A stretch of 64,000 nucleotides of DNA, taken from positions 1-64,000 of the forward strand of contig NZ_CANLTR010000004.1 of assembly GCF_947494055.1 (NCBI RefSeq). Reading direction: 5' to 3'. Under the pieces are notes generated by a model that searched no databases, was not told the DNA's origin, and worked only from the letters and a program-made list of their open reading frames with translations. Source of the DNA: an uncultured Jannaschia sp. GTDB lineage: Bacteria > Pseudomonadota > Alphaproteobacteria > Rhodobacterales > Rhodobacteraceae. Below are positions 14,442 to 23,075 of this stretch, one piece after another. Numbering within the stretch: position 1 is the stretch's first letter; each line of letters begins with the position of its first letter. A program made the position numbers and the translations under genes.

Positions 14442-15205
14442 CCGGTCGTCACCACGCCGGCATCGACGGCGACGAGCTGTCCGGTCATCATCCGGGACGC
14501 GTCCGAACAGAGGAAAAGCGTCGGGTTCACGATGTCCGCGGGCTGCAGATGCGTCTTCAGACATTGCCGGTCCAGGAAGGCGTCTAGGCTTTCCGGACTG
14601 GCCCATTTCTCCAGCTGCCGTTCGGTCAGCACCCATCCGGGGGCGAGCGCGTTGACGCGGATGCCGTCCGGGCCGAACTCGCGGGCGAGGGACCGCGTCA
14701 TCCCGGTGATCGCCGCATTGCTGCTCGTGTAGACGGCATAGCCCGCGTTGCCCATCATGTAGCTGATCGAGGAGAAGTTCAGGATGTGGCCATAGCCCAG
14801 TGCCTTCATCGCGCGGATCGCATGCTGACAGGCGAAGAAATAGGCCTTCATGTTGATCGCGGTCGACCAGTCGTAGAACGCCTCGTCCACGTCCAGCGTT
14901 GCGTGCCGCTGATCGTTGGCGGCGTTGTTGACCAGGCGCGTGACCGGTCCGTGCGCCTCGGCCGCCCGGTCCATCGCGGCGCGCAGCGTCGTCATGTCGG
15001 TGACGTCGCCCTGCGCGAAGAGGGGCGCGCGCCCTGTCTCCGCCTCCATCCGCGCGACGAAGGCGGTGGCGTCGGAACGGCCGATGAAGGCCACCCGCGC
15101 GCCCTGCCGCAGGAAACCCTCGGTCAGGCTGGCCCCGATGCCCGAGCCGCCGCCCGTGATGAAGACCGAGGCGCCGTCGAGATCGGGAAAGACAGGGCTG
15201 GTCAC
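14438..15205 (-). CDS. SDR-family sugar dehydrogenase (probable galactose/arabinose 1-dehydrogenase)
   Basis: Classical short-chain dehydrogenase, about 255 residues. It shows the NAD(P) motif TGGGSGIG (about 15-22), LVNNAAND, catalytic Ser in NFSSISYM, and the YxxxN-type active site seen as YAVYTSSNAAITG. In this family the last motif is usually YxxxK; here the residue four after the second Tyr is Asn rather than Lys. The start is a GTG giving TSPVFPDLDGASVFITGG; 93 upstream codons remain open but lie in the divergent promoter region. It leads the dgoK-dgoA-lactonase unit, which suggests it oxidises the aldose to the lactone. Substrate not determined. Confidence 0.8.
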   Translation of the reverse strand: MTSPVFPDLDGASVFITGGGSGIGASLTEGFLRQGARVAFIGRSDATAFVARMEAETGRAPLFAQGDVTDMTTLRAAMDRAAEAHGPVTRLVNNAANDQRHATLDVDEAFYDWSTAINMKAYFFACQHAIRAMKALGYGHILNFSSISYMMGNAGYAVYTSSNAAITGMTRSLAREFGPDGIRVNALAPGWVLTERQLEKWASPESLDAFLDRQCLKTHLQPADIVNPTLFLCSDASRMMTGQLVAVDAGVVTTG

Positions 15206-15484
15206 GTTGTCGGGCTCCGGGTCGGGTCGCAGGTTTCTTCCGATCAATGCCGGTTCCGTGATTTGGTGTCGAGTGCGAGCGGATCGGACGACCGTGGCAG
15301 TTCCGGTGCCGGGACGCGTGGAGCGACGCTTCGTCGGCGCGAGATTGTGCTGGCTGTCCTTTGCGAGATCGGATTGCACTACCGAAAGGATCGACGGGGA
15401 AGACCAGCCCATGACGTGCAGCATGACGATTCGCGCAATCATGGCGGCGAGGTCCGGCCCCAGGCAGCGTAGCGGAGGCGTCAC

Positions 15485-16330
15485 GTGAAGCTACTCGTCT
15501 CGGGCATCGCGGTCATGGATTACGTCCACCGCATGGATGCCCTGCCGGTCGGCGGGGCGAAGCATCGCAGCCATGCCTTCGAGCGGCTCGGCGGCGGGCT
15601 TGCCGGGAATGCCGCGGTCGGCGCGGCGCGTCTGGGCGCCGCGGTCACGCTAATGACGCGCCTCGGGACGGATGCGGCGGGCGACGAGCTCGCGGCGATG
15701 TTCGAGGCGCAAGGCCTCCGCCTCGCGGCCGCGCGCGGGGGACGCACGCCGATCTCCTCGGTCATGGTGGACGCGGCGGGGGAGCGGATGATCGTGAATT
15801 ATCCCGGCGCCGATCTGCCCGACTCGCCGCCGCCCCTGCCGGACTTCGACGCCGCGCTCACCGATTGCCGCTGGCCGGAAGCGGCCGAGGCGACACTTCG
15901 AGCCGCGCAGGCCTGCGGCGCGCCCTGCGTGATCGACGGCGACCGGTTCACCCCTGAACCGCTCGCCGCGCTGGCCAGCCATGTCGTCTTCAGCGTCGAC
16001 GGATTGCGCGACTTCACCGGTATGGACGATCTTGTCCGCGCGCTCGACGACGCGGCGAAGCGCCTGCCGGGCTGCATCGGCTATACCGCCGGAGCGGACG
16101 GCGTGCATTGGGCCGGCGGGCGGCACGTCCCGGCACCCAGGGTCGAGCCCGTCGATACGCTCGGGGCGGGCGATCTCTGGCACGGCGCCTTCGCGCTCGC
16201 GCTCGGCCTCGGAGAGACTCTGGAGGAGGCCAGCCGGTTCGCAAACCGTGCCGCCGCCCTCAAATGTGGCCGCGCCGGCGGCTGGGACGTCTATCCGACG
16301 GCTGCGGAGATGACCGCCGGCACCCCGTGA
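15485..16330 (+). CDS. PfkB-family sugar kinase
   Basis: A ribokinase-like kinase of 281 residues. It shows the N-terminal substrate-binding GGGLAGNAAVGAARLGA (about 36-52) and the C-terminal catalytic motif DTLGAGDLWHGAFALAL, in which the Asp of GAGD is the base. GTG start with GGAGG ten bases ahead. It is divergent from the SDR-dgoK-dgoA unit across 279 bases and starts the rightward sugar genes. A 2-keto-3-deoxysugar acid or a pentose/hexose could be the substrate; the sequence does not decide. Confidence 0.85.
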   Translation: MKLLVSGIAVMDYVHRMDALPVGGAKHRSHAFERLGGGLAGNAAVGAARLGAAVTLMTRLGTDAAGDELAAMFEAQGLRLAAARGGRTPISSVMVDAAGERMIVNYPGADLPDSPPPLPDFDAALTDCRWPEAAEATLRAAQACGAPCVIDGDRFTPEPLAALASHVVFSVDGLRDFTGMDDLVRALDDAAKRLPGCIGYTAGADGVHWAGGRHVPAPRVEPVDTLGAGDLWHGAFALALGLGETLEEASRFANRAAALKCGRAGGWDVYPTAAEMTAGTP

Positions 16331-16441
16331 CGGGTCGCGCTCGCGCCGCCAATCGCAAACCCGGTCCGCGTGTTCCAAGTCGGGCCCGTGCGTATTACAG
16401 GTCGCCCGGAACCGACATGCGACGGCGCGAGGAGCGGCACG

Positions 16442-17347
16442 ATGATCCTGATCACCGAATTCATGGACGAGACCTGGGTCGACTGGCTGCGCGCGCGGAC
16501 CGACGTGATCTATGACCCCGAACTGGTCGATCGACCGGATGACCTGACCGCGAAGGCGCAGGCCGCCGATGCCTTGATCGTCCGCAACCGGACCCGCGTA
16601 ACGAACGATCTCCTCGGCGCCGGATTCACCTGCGTCGGACGGCTCGGCGTCGGGCTCGACAATATCGACGTCGAAGCCTGCCGCGCGCGCAATGTCGCGG
16701 TCTTTCCGGCGACGGGGGCGAACACACTCTCGGTGGCGGAATACGTGATCACGGCGGCGGCGATGCTCCTGCGCGGCGCCTACGACAGGCGCGCGGCGAT
16801 GGAGGCGGGCGACTGGCCGCGGGCCGCGGCGGGGCAGGGTCGTGAGATCGCGGGCAAGACGCTGGGCCTCGTCGGCTATGGCGAGATCGCGCGGGCGACG
16901 GCGCGGCTCGGCGCGGCGTTCGGCATGAACTGCCTCGCCTGCGACCCCTACGCGGAGGAGTTTCCCGGCGCGATGGAAGGGACCGAGCGCGAGGTTCTGG
17001 AGGAGAGCGACGTGGTGACGCTGCATGTCCCGCTGACCGACGAGACGCGCGGCATGATCGACGCGAAGGTCCTCGCCGCGATGAAGCCCGGCGCGGTGCT
17101 GATCAATGCGGCGCGGGGCGGCGTGGTGGACGAAATCGCACTCTGCGAGGCGCTTCGGTCGGGGCATCTCGGCGGCGCGGCGCTCGACACCTTCGCACAC
17201 GAGCCGCTCGGCGCGCACAACCCGTTCGCGGGCGTTCCGAACCTGATCCTGACACCGCATATCGGCGGCGTGACGGTGGAGGCCAATGCCCGCGTCTCGG
17301 AGATGACGGCGCGGCGTGTGGCCAGACATCTCGGCATGAAAGATTGA
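16442..17347 (+). CDS. D-2-hydroxyacid dehydrogenase (phosphoglycerate dehydrogenase-like)
   Basis: NAD-dependent D-isomer-specific 2-hydroxyacid dehydrogenase, 301 residues. The coenzyme motif is seen as GLVGYGEIARATA (about 140). The substrate Arg lies in INAARGGVVDE, Glu in AHEPLG, and the catalytic His in TPHIGGVT (about 281). Start at the ATG of MILITEFMDETW; an upstream in-frame extension is non-conserved. It sits between the sugar kinase and the epimerase, so it may act on a sugar-derived hydroxyacid, but its substrate is unknown. Confidence 0.87.
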   Translation: MILITEFMDETWVDWLRARTDVIYDPELVDRPDDLTAKAQAADALIVRNRTRVTNDLLGAGFTCVGRLGVGLDNIDVEACRARNVAVFPATGANTLSVAEYVITAAAMLLRGAYDRRAAMEAGDWPRAAAGQGREIAGKTLGLVGYGEIARATARLGAAFGMNCLACDPYAEEFPGAMEGTEREVLEESDVVTLHVPLTDETRGMIDAKVLAAMKPGAVLINAARGGVVDEIALCEALRSGHLGGAALDTFAHEPLGAHNPFAGVPNLILTPHIGGVTVEANARVSEMTARRVARHLGMKD

Positions 17348-17393
17348 GACGACGCAGCACGCAGGCATCCGGATGTGCCAAGAGGGGGATAGC

Positions 17394-18347
17394 ATGGAAC
17401 TCAGCCGCTACACGATCGCCGGGCACGGCCTGACGGCGACATTCATGGAATGGGGCGCGACGCTTCTCGACCTGCGCCTCGACGGACACGACGCGCCGTT
17501 GGTGCTGGGTCTGGAGAATCCGGAGGACTACGTCGCGGGGCTCGCGAATTACATGGGCGCGACGGTCGGTCGCGTCGCCAACCGGATCGGGGAGGCTCGC
17601 TTCCCGCTCGACGGCGAAACTTGCCGGACCGATCCGAACTTCCGCGGCCGGCACACGCTGCACGGCGGGTCGCGCGGCATAGGCAACCGCGCCTGGGAGA
17701 TGGTCGAGCGCCAAGACGACGCGATCCGGTTTGCCATCGACCTCGCCGACGGCGAGATGGGGTTCCCCGGCGCGATGCGGATCGAGGCGACGTTTGCATG
17801 TGCCGCCGACGCGACACTCTCCGTGTGCTATCGTGCGACCACGGAGAGCCTGACGCCCTGCAATATCGCCCATCACACCTACTGGAACCTCGACGGCAAG
17901 CCGACGCTCGCGGATCACGTCCTGACCGTCGCCGCCGACCGCTACGTGCCCGTGGACGACGACCTGATCCCCACGGGCGTCGCGTCCGTGGACGACACCG
18001 CGTTCGATTTCCGGCAGGGACGTGGCCTGCCCGGCGAGGGCCTGCTCGACCACAACCTCTGCCTCTCCGACGGCAAGGTCGCGCCGCGCGACGTGGCCTG
18101 GCTGCGCGCCGGTGACCTCACGATGACCATTGCGACCGACCAGCCGGGCCTGCAGGTCTACGACGGCGCGCTGCTCGACGTGGCCGTGCCCGGGATCGGC
18201 GGGCGCAGCTATGGCCCCCATGCGGGTGTCGCGCTCGAGGCGCAGGGCTGGCCCGATGCGGTGAATCACGACGACTTCCCGGACAGCATCCTGCGGCCCG
18301 GGGAAACCTACGAGCAGACGACGACATTCAGCTTCGCGAAGGGATAG
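17394..18347 (+). CDS. galM: aldose 1-epimerase (mutarotase)
   Basis: Interconverts alpha and beta anomers of aldoses such as galactose, supplying the form used by the sugar dehydrogenase. The 317-residue product has the family landmarks GRVANRI (about 60), LHGGSRGIGNRAWEM with the catalytic His (about 90) and NIAHHTYWNLDG with the second His (about 162). The Glu base is near AGVALEAQGWPDAVNH (about 287). GGGGG precedes the ATG at 17394. It is three bases from the aldehyde dehydrogenase gene, in an apparent operon. Confidence 0.92.
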   Translation: MELSRYTIAGHGLTATFMEWGATLLDLRLDGHDAPLVLGLENPEDYVAGLANYMGATVGRVANRIGEARFPLDGETCRTDPNFRGRHTLHGGSRGIGNRAWEMVERQDDAIRFAIDLADGEMGFPGAMRIEATFACAADATLSVCYRATTESLTPCNIAHHTYWNLDGKPTLADHVLTVAADRYVPVDDDLIPTGVASVDDTAFDFRQGRGLPGEGLLDHNLCLSDGKVAPRDVAWLRAGDLTMTIATDQPGLQVYDGALLDVAVPGIGGRSYGPHAGVALEAQGWPDAVNHDDFPDSILRPGETYEQTTTFSFAKG

Positions 18348-18350
18348 GAC

Positions 18351-19796
18351 ATGGCGTTCGAGCGGTGGATGAAAGAGGCGAACCTCATTGCCGGAGACTG
18401 GGTCGGCGCGGATGACGGCGCGACGGTCGACGTGACCAATCCCGCCGATGGCGCGGTGATCGGCACGGTCCCGAAGGCCGGCCGGGCCGAGACCCGCCGC
18501 GCGATCGAGGCCGCGACCGAGGCGTTCCCGGCCTTCCGCGACATGGCGCTGATGGAGCGTGTCGGCCTGCTGTGGAAGCTGCACGACGCGCTGATGGACA
18601 ACCAGGCGGAACTGGCCGAACTGCTGACCGTCGAGATGGGCAAGCCGCTCGCCGAGGCGAAGGGCGAGATCGCGATCGGCGCGCAATACGTGCGCTGGTT
18701 CGCCGAGGAGGCGCGGCGCGCCAAGGGCGAGATCGTGCCCGCCGGCGTGAACGGCCGCCGTATCCTCGTCACCAAGCACGCGGTGGGCGTCGTGGGCATG
18801 ATCACGCCTTGGAACTTCCCGTCCTCGATGTTGGCCCGCAAGGTCGCCCCGGCGCTCGCCGCCGGCTGCACCGTGGTCGCCAAGCCCGCGACGGCCACGC
18901 CCTATTCCGGCCTCGCCTGGGGCGCCCTGGCCCAGGAGGTGGGCTACCCGAAGGGCGTGGTGAACATCGTCACCGGCTCCGCGCGGGAGATCGCGGGCGC
19001 GATGATGGAGAGCCCGGCGGTCCGCAAGATCACCTTCACCGGCTCCACCGAGGTCGGCAAGGAGCTGATCCGCGGCTCGGCCGACACGGTGAAGAAGGTG
19101 TCGATGGAACTCGGCGGCAACGCGCCCTTCCTGGTCTTCGACGACGCCGATCTGGAGAAGGCTGTCGAGGGGGCGATGGTCTCGAAGTTCCGCAATGCCG
19201 GCCAGACCTGCGTCTGTGCCAACCGCATCTACGTCCAGTCCGGCATCCACGACGCTTTCGTGAAGCGGCTCGTCGAGCGCACGCGCGAGATGAAGGTCGG
19301 CGACGGGCGCGAGGACGGGGTCGAGCAGGGCCCGATGATCGACATGGATGCCGTCGAGAAGGTCGAGGGCTTCGTGGCCGACGCGAGGGAGAAGGGTGGC
19401 GAAGTCGTCCTCGGCGGCGGGCGCCACGCGAAGGGCGGCACCTATTTCGAGCCGACCGTCGTGACCGGCGCGACGCAGGCGATGCGCTTCGCGACCGAGG
19501 AGATCTTCGGCCCGCTCGCCCCGGTCTTCCGGTTCGAGACGGAGGAAGAGGCGATCGCGATGGCCAACGACACGGTGTTCGGCCTCGCCTGCTATGCCTA
19601 CACCGCCGATCTCGGCCGCGCCTTCCGCCTGAACGAGGGGCTGGCCTACGGGATGATCGGCATCAACTCCGGCCTCATCACGACCGTGGAGGCGCCGTTC
19701 GGCGGCGTGAAGGAATCGGGCCTCGGCAAGGAAGGCGGCTCGCAGGGCCTTGAGGATTACCTGGAGACGAAATACGTCTGCATCGACGGAATCTGA
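18351..19796 (+). CDS. NAD(P)-dependent aldehyde dehydrogenase (succinate-semialdehyde / 2-oxoglutarate-semialdehyde type)
   Basis: A 481-residue ALDH. It shows PWNFPSSML, the Rossmann turn FTGSTEVGKEL (about 227), catalytic Glu in MELGGNAPFLVF (about 250) and catalytic Cys in NAGQTCVCANRIYVQ (about 284). The last 100 residues carry EEIFGPLAPVFRF and the PFGGVKESGLGKEGG signature. It is of the GabD subfamily. In a sugar-acid cluster the related 2,5-dioxopentanoate dehydrogenase activity is as plausible as succinate semialdehyde. Three bases separate it from galM. Confidence 0.88.
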   Translation: MAFERWMKEANLIAGDWVGADDGATVDVTNPADGAVIGTVPKAGRAETRRAIEAATEAFPAFRDMALMERVGLLWKLHDALMDNQAELAELLTVEMGKPLAEAKGEIAIGAQYVRWFAEEARRAKGEIVPAGVNGRRILVTKHAVGVVGMITPWNFPSSMLARKVAPALAAGCTVVAKPATATPYSGLAWGALAQEVGYPKGVVNIVTGSAREIAGAMMESPAVRKITFTGSTEVGKELIRGSADTVKKVSMELGGNAPFLVFDDADLEKAVEGAMVSKFRNAGQTCVCANRIYVQSGIHDAFVKRLVERTREMKVGDGREDGVEQGPMIDMDAVEKVEGFVADAREKGGEVVLGGGRHAKGGTYFEPTVVTGATQAMRFATEEIFGPLAPVFRFETEEEAIAMANDTVFGLACYAYTADLGRAFRLNEGLAYGMIGINSGLITTVEAPFGGVKESGLGKEGGSQGLEDYLETKYVCIDGI

Positions 19797-19815
19797 CGGC
19801 GCGAGGCCCGAACGG

Positions 19816-20157
19816 TCAGCCGCCGTTTCGGGCCAGCCAGTCGCGCATCGTCGCGATCTCCTCCGCCTGCGTGGCGATCACGGTCTCCGCGAGCGCCCGC
19901 ATTTCGGGATCCCGGCCGGTCTCGAGGAGGGCCTCCGCCATTGCCACCGCGCCCTCGTGATGCGCGATCATCGCACGGGCGAAATCGATGTCGGCATCGC
20001 CGGATGGCGCAAAGGTCATCCCCTCCATCATCCGCGCCATCGTATCGTCCATGGCCGTCGCGTGATCGGTCCCATGCCCGGCCATCGCGCCGTGGTCCTG
20101 TGCAAAGGCGCCGTTCGCCAGCGCAACGAGCGCCGTCGCAAGTAGAAACCGCATCAT
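19816..20157 (-). CDS. DUF305 family exported protein
   Basis: A 113-residue protein with a signal peptide (first 20 residues, cleavage after AFA) and a DUF305 core. [23 protein letters not shown] (about 58-80) carries the paired His of the family, and a His/Met-rich N-terminal stretch ([17 protein letters not shown]) suggests metal binding in the periplasm. The family is often seen near copper genes, but none is here. It converges on the aldehyde dehydrogenase gene with 19 bases between. Confidence 0.8.
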   Translation of the reverse strand: MMRFLLATALVALANGAFAQDHGAMAGHGTDHATAMDDTMARMMEGMTFAPSGDADIDFARAMIAHHEGAVAMAEALLETGRDPEMRALAETVIATQAEEIATMRDWLARNGG

Positions 20158-20210
20158 GTCGATTGCCCTTCATGGCTGGCCGGATGACGGCTTCATTGGA
20201 ACAGGAACCT

Positions 20211-20238
20211 CGGAGGCCAACTGAGCCCCAAGCCTCCG
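20211..20238 (-). terminator. inverted repeat after the dehydrogenase gene
   Basis: CGGAGGC (20211-20217) and GCCTCCG (20232-20238) form a 7-bp stem with a 14-base loop immediately past the stop of the leftward csaA-operon dehydrogenase. No U-tract, so weak. Confidence 0.3.
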
Positions 20239-20239
20239 C

Positions 20240-21187
20240 TCAGACCGGGTTCGGAGGATCCCGACCTTCGGCGATGGCGATCGCATTGTCGAGCGCCATG
20301 CGCCCCATCGCTTCCCGCACCTCCAGCGTCGCGGTCCCCAGATGCGGCAGCAGCACGGCGTTTTCGCAGGCTCGCAATGCCTCGGGGACATGCGGCTCCT
20401 TTTCGTAGACATCGAGCCCTGCGCCCCCGATGCGGCCCGCCTGCAGCGCCTCGATCAGCGCAGCCTCGTCCACCACATCGCCGCGCGCGATGTTGACGAG
20501 AATCGCATGCGGCCGCATGGCGGCCAGCGCCTCGGCGCCGACGATGTGGAACGTCTCGGCCGATGCGGGAACGGCGGTGACGACGATGTCGGCCGCGGCG
20601 CAGACCTCGGCGATCGAGCCCAGTTGACGCGCGCCGTCGACGACCTTCTCCGACCGGTTATGGAACACGACATCCATGCCGAAGCCGTGCCGGCAGCGAT
20701 GCGCGATGGCCTGCCCGATCCGGCCCATGCCGATCACGCCCAGTGTCTTGCCGGTGACGTGCAGGCCCAGCATCTGCACCGGGTGCCAGCCCTCCCACGC
20801 GTCGGACCGGACCAGACGCTCGCCCTCGCCGGCACGCCGCGCCGTCATCAGGATCAGCGTCATCGCGATGTCGGCGGTCGCGTCCGTGACCGCGCCGGGC
20901 GTGTTGGTGACGACGAGACCGGCCGACTTGGCCGCCCCGACGTCGATATGGTTGTAGCCAACGCCGAAATTCGCGAGTCCCTTCGCCCGAATTTCGCCAT
21001 CGAAGGCATCGGCGCCAAAGGCGTCACCCAGCGTCGGCAGGACCACGTCGTAGCCGGCCAGCGCCGCACGGCATTCTGCGAGGTCCATCGGCCGCGTCGT
21101 GTCGCGGCAGGTCACGTCGAAGCGGTCGCGGGCGGCCGCCATCACGCTGTCGGGCAGGGCCCGGGAGACGATGAGTGTGTCGGTCAA
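20240..21187 (-). CDS. D-2-hydroxyacid dehydrogenase (glyoxylate/D-glycerate type)
   Basis: NAD(P)-dependent 2-hydroxyacid dehydrogenase, 315 residues. It shows NFGVGYNHIDV, GVIGMGRIGQAIA (about 154), Arg in NIARGDVVDEAAL, Glu in EKEPHVP and the catalytic His in LLPHLGTATLEVR (about 288). The pattern resembles glyoxylate/hydroxypyruvate reductases. The start is assigned to a TTG that overlaps the csaA stop as TTGA, since the conserved N-terminus TDTLIVSRALP begins right there. It is the third gene of proC-csaA-dehydrogenase, joined by 4-base overlaps. Confidence 0.88.
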   Translation of the reverse strand: MTDTLIVSRALPDSVMAAARDRFDVTCRDTTRPMDLAECRAALAGYDVVLPTLGDAFGADAFDGEIRAKGLANFGVGYNHIDVGAAKSAGLVVTNTPGAVTDATADIAMTLILMTARRAGEGERLVRSDAWEGWHPVQMLGLHVTGKTLGVIGMGRIGQAIAHRCRHGFGMDVVFHNRSEKVVDGARQLGSIAEVCAAADIVVTAVPASAETFHIVGAEALAAMRPHAILVNIARGDVVDEAALIEALQAGRIGGAGLDVYEKEPHVPEALRACENAVLLPHLGTATLEVREAMGRMALDNAIAIAEGRDPPNPV

Positions 21188-21522
21188 TGCATCCGCCCTC
21201 CCTCGGGCACGGTCTGATCGGGGGCGAGCAGGACGACTTCGCCGTCGGCGTCCGGTACGCCGAGCACGAGCACTTCCGACCGGAACGGCCCGATCTGCCG
21301 CGGCGGAAAGTTCACCACGGCGACGACCTGCCGCCCGGCGAGCGTCTCGGGGGTGTAATGGCGGGTGACCTGCGCGGACGTCTTGCGCTCCCCGATCTCG
21401 TCGCCGAAGTCGATCCACATCTTCAACGCGGGCTTCCGCGCTTCCGGGAAGGGTTCGGTTCGGAGAACGGTGCCGACGCGGATGTCGACCTTGAGGAAGG
21501 TGTCGAAGTCCAGATCGCTCAT
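21184..21522 (-). CDS. csaA: tRNA-binding protein / chaperone CsaA
   Basis: A 112-residue homodimeric OB-fold protein related to the tRNA-binding C-terminus of MetRS and Arc1p. It shows FLKVDIRVGTVLRTEPFPEARKP at the N-terminus, then LKMWIDFGDEIGERKTSAQ, VVNFPPRQIGPFRSEVLVLG, and a C-terminal VLLAPDQTVPEGGRMH. Chaperone and protein-export roles were reported for Bacillus CsaA. It overlaps both neighbours by four bases. Confidence 0.95.
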   Translation of the reverse strand: MSDLDFDTFLKVDIRVGTVLRTEPFPEARKPALKMWIDFGDEIGERKTSAQVTRHYTPETLAGRQVVAVVNFPPRQIGPFRSEVLVLGVPDADGEVVLLAPDQTVPEGGRMH

Positions 21523-22313
21523 GCCGCAAGCTCCCGCGAGCGATCGGCTGCCGCCTCGACCGTGCGCGCCATGAGGTCGGGCAACTCCGCCATCAGCACG
21601 TCCAGCCCCGCCTGAGTCGTCCCGTTCGGGCTCGTCACGTCGATGCGGAGCTGCGACGGCTCCTCGCCCGTCATCGCGAGCGCGCCGGCGCCGGCGACGG
21701 TCGCACGCGCCAAGCGCAGCGCCAGCTCGCGGCCGAGCCCCTGCGCCGTGCCGGCTTCCGTCATCGCCTCAATCATGTGGAACACGTAGGCGGGCCCGGA
21801 GCCCGAAAGGCCGGTCACCGCGTCCATCTGCTCCTCCGCATCGAGCCGCACGACCTCTCCCACGGCGTCGAGCAATGCCTCCGCCATGTCGAGATCGGCC
21901 ACGGTCGCATTGGCGTTGCCGATGATGGCGGTGATGCCGCGTCCGATCGCGGCGGGCGTGTTGGGCATCGCGCGGACGATCCTGGCATCCGGGCCGAAGG
22001 CCGCCTCGAAGGCGGCGATCGGCGTGCCGGCGGCCACGGAGACGTAGAGCGTATCCGTAAGGCCGCGCAGCGCGGGCAGCGCATCGCCCATCATCTGCGG
22101 CTTCACGGCGATGAGGGTGATCGCGGGGCGCGCGGGAAGGTCGGCGTTGAGGCGCACGCCCGTGCCCGCGAGCCAGTCAGACGGCTCGGGGTCGAGCACG
22201 GTGACGGCGGCAGGTGGCAGACCGCTTTCGATCCATCCCGACAGCATCGCGCCGCCCATCTTGCCGCAGCCGAGCAGCACCACGCCGCGTTCGCCGATCT
22301 CGGTGAAATCCAT
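21519..22313 (-). CDS. proC: pyrroline-5-carboxylate reductase
   Basis: Last step of proline synthesis: NAD(P)H reduction of 1-pyrroline-5-carboxylate. The product of about 264 residues has the Rossmann LLGCGKMGGAMLSGW (about 13-27), AVKPQMM and PNTPAAIGRGITAI. The P5CR signature is seen as TGLSGSGPAYVFHMIEAMTEAG (about 160-181). The final part TSPNGTTQAGLDVLM carries the conserved substrate loop. The start is the ATG of MDFTEIGERG. First of three overlapping genes. Confidence 0.95.
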   Translation of the reverse strand: MDFTEIGERGVVLLGCGKMGGAMLSGWIESGLPPAAVTVLDPEPSDWLAGTGVRLNADLPARPAITLIAVKPQMMGDALPALRGLTDTLYVSVAAGTPIAAFEAAFGPDARIVRAMPNTPAAIGRGITAIIGNANATVADLDMAEALLDAVGEVVRLDAEEQMDAVTGLSGSGPAYVFHMIEAMTEAGTAQGLGRELALRLARATVAGAGALAMTGEEPSQLRIDVTSPNGTTQAGLDVLMAELPDLMARTVEAAADRSRELAA

Positions 22314-22366
22314 TCCGCGCCTCCCCTGTCCCACGCGACCCTACGGACGATCTGGGGGATGGCAAG

Positions 22367-22873
22367 TCACGCCCGGCCGTAGGCCTCCGCCATCGCGATC
22401 TGCATCGCATCGACCGGCGCCCGCCCGCCCCAGCACACGAGCTGGAAGGCCGGGTAGTAGCGCTCGCCCGCAAGCACCGCTTCTGCCACCATGCTGTTCA
22501 CCTGTTCGACCTGCGCGCAGGCGCCGCCGGCGAGGACGAGGCCGTAGCGGTAGGCCATCATCTTCTCGTCGGCCCAGTAGCTGAAGGAGCCGGCCCAGCA
22601 TTCGTCATTGGCCAGGTTGAGCACTTCGTAGAGCCGCGGCAGGCTCGTCTCCGGCGGCTCCATCTCGAAGCAGCAGACGAGCCTCAGCGTCTCGTCCGCT
22701 TCCGACCATGCCAGGGTGACGGAGTAGCTCCGCCACTGGCCCTCGACGACCATGGCGATCTGGTCGTCGCCGACGCGGTCGAAGGCCCAGTCGTAGGTTT
22801 CCGCCACCGTCTCGACGAGATCGATCGGATGGAGGTCGCCAGTTTCGGAAAACTGGTGTCGCTGGTGCAGCAT
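22367..22873 (-). CDS. YbjN domain-containing protein
   Basis: A 168-residue cytosolic protein with the YbjN fold. It shows IDLVETVAETYDWAFDRV, QIAMVVEGQWRSYSVTLAWSE, LPRLYEVLNLANDECWAGSFSYW and a C-terminal YYPAFQLVCWGGR...IAMAEAYGRA. The fold resembles type III secretion chaperones; in enteric bacteria YbjN affects stress and motility, and its role here is unknown. The ATG at 22873 has AGGGGAG five bases ahead, so longer in-frame starts are rejected. It is 53 bases upstream of proC in the same direction. Confidence 0.85.
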   Translation of the reverse strand: MLHQRHQFSETGDLHPIDLVETVAETYDWAFDRVGDDQIAMVVEGQWRSYSVTLAWSEADETLRLVCCFEMEPPETSLPRLYEVLNLANDECWAGSFSYWADEKMMAYRYGLVLAGGACAQVEQVNSMVAEAVLAGERYYPAFQLVCWGGRAPVDAMQIAMAEAYGRA

Positions 22874-23075
22874 GAGGCTCCCCTTCGCGCGTGCCATAGA
22901 ACTTGGGATCACAACGATCCTTATGACCGTTCGCGGATTGTCCACACAACATATGGTTAGCGGCGTAGATCGTGCTGTAAAGCGTGCGTTTCGGTTCTCC
23001 ACAACTTTGCTTCGTTCTCGGTGCCTTGTGGATGAAATTGTGTCGGGGCAGATTGCGCCGGGAGGGGTATAGGCG

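Noticed and set aside
17103..19427. 774-codon minus-strand open frame opposite galM and the aldehyde dehydrogenase
   Set aside because: Shadow of two well-recognised plus-strand genes; no domain signature in the translation.
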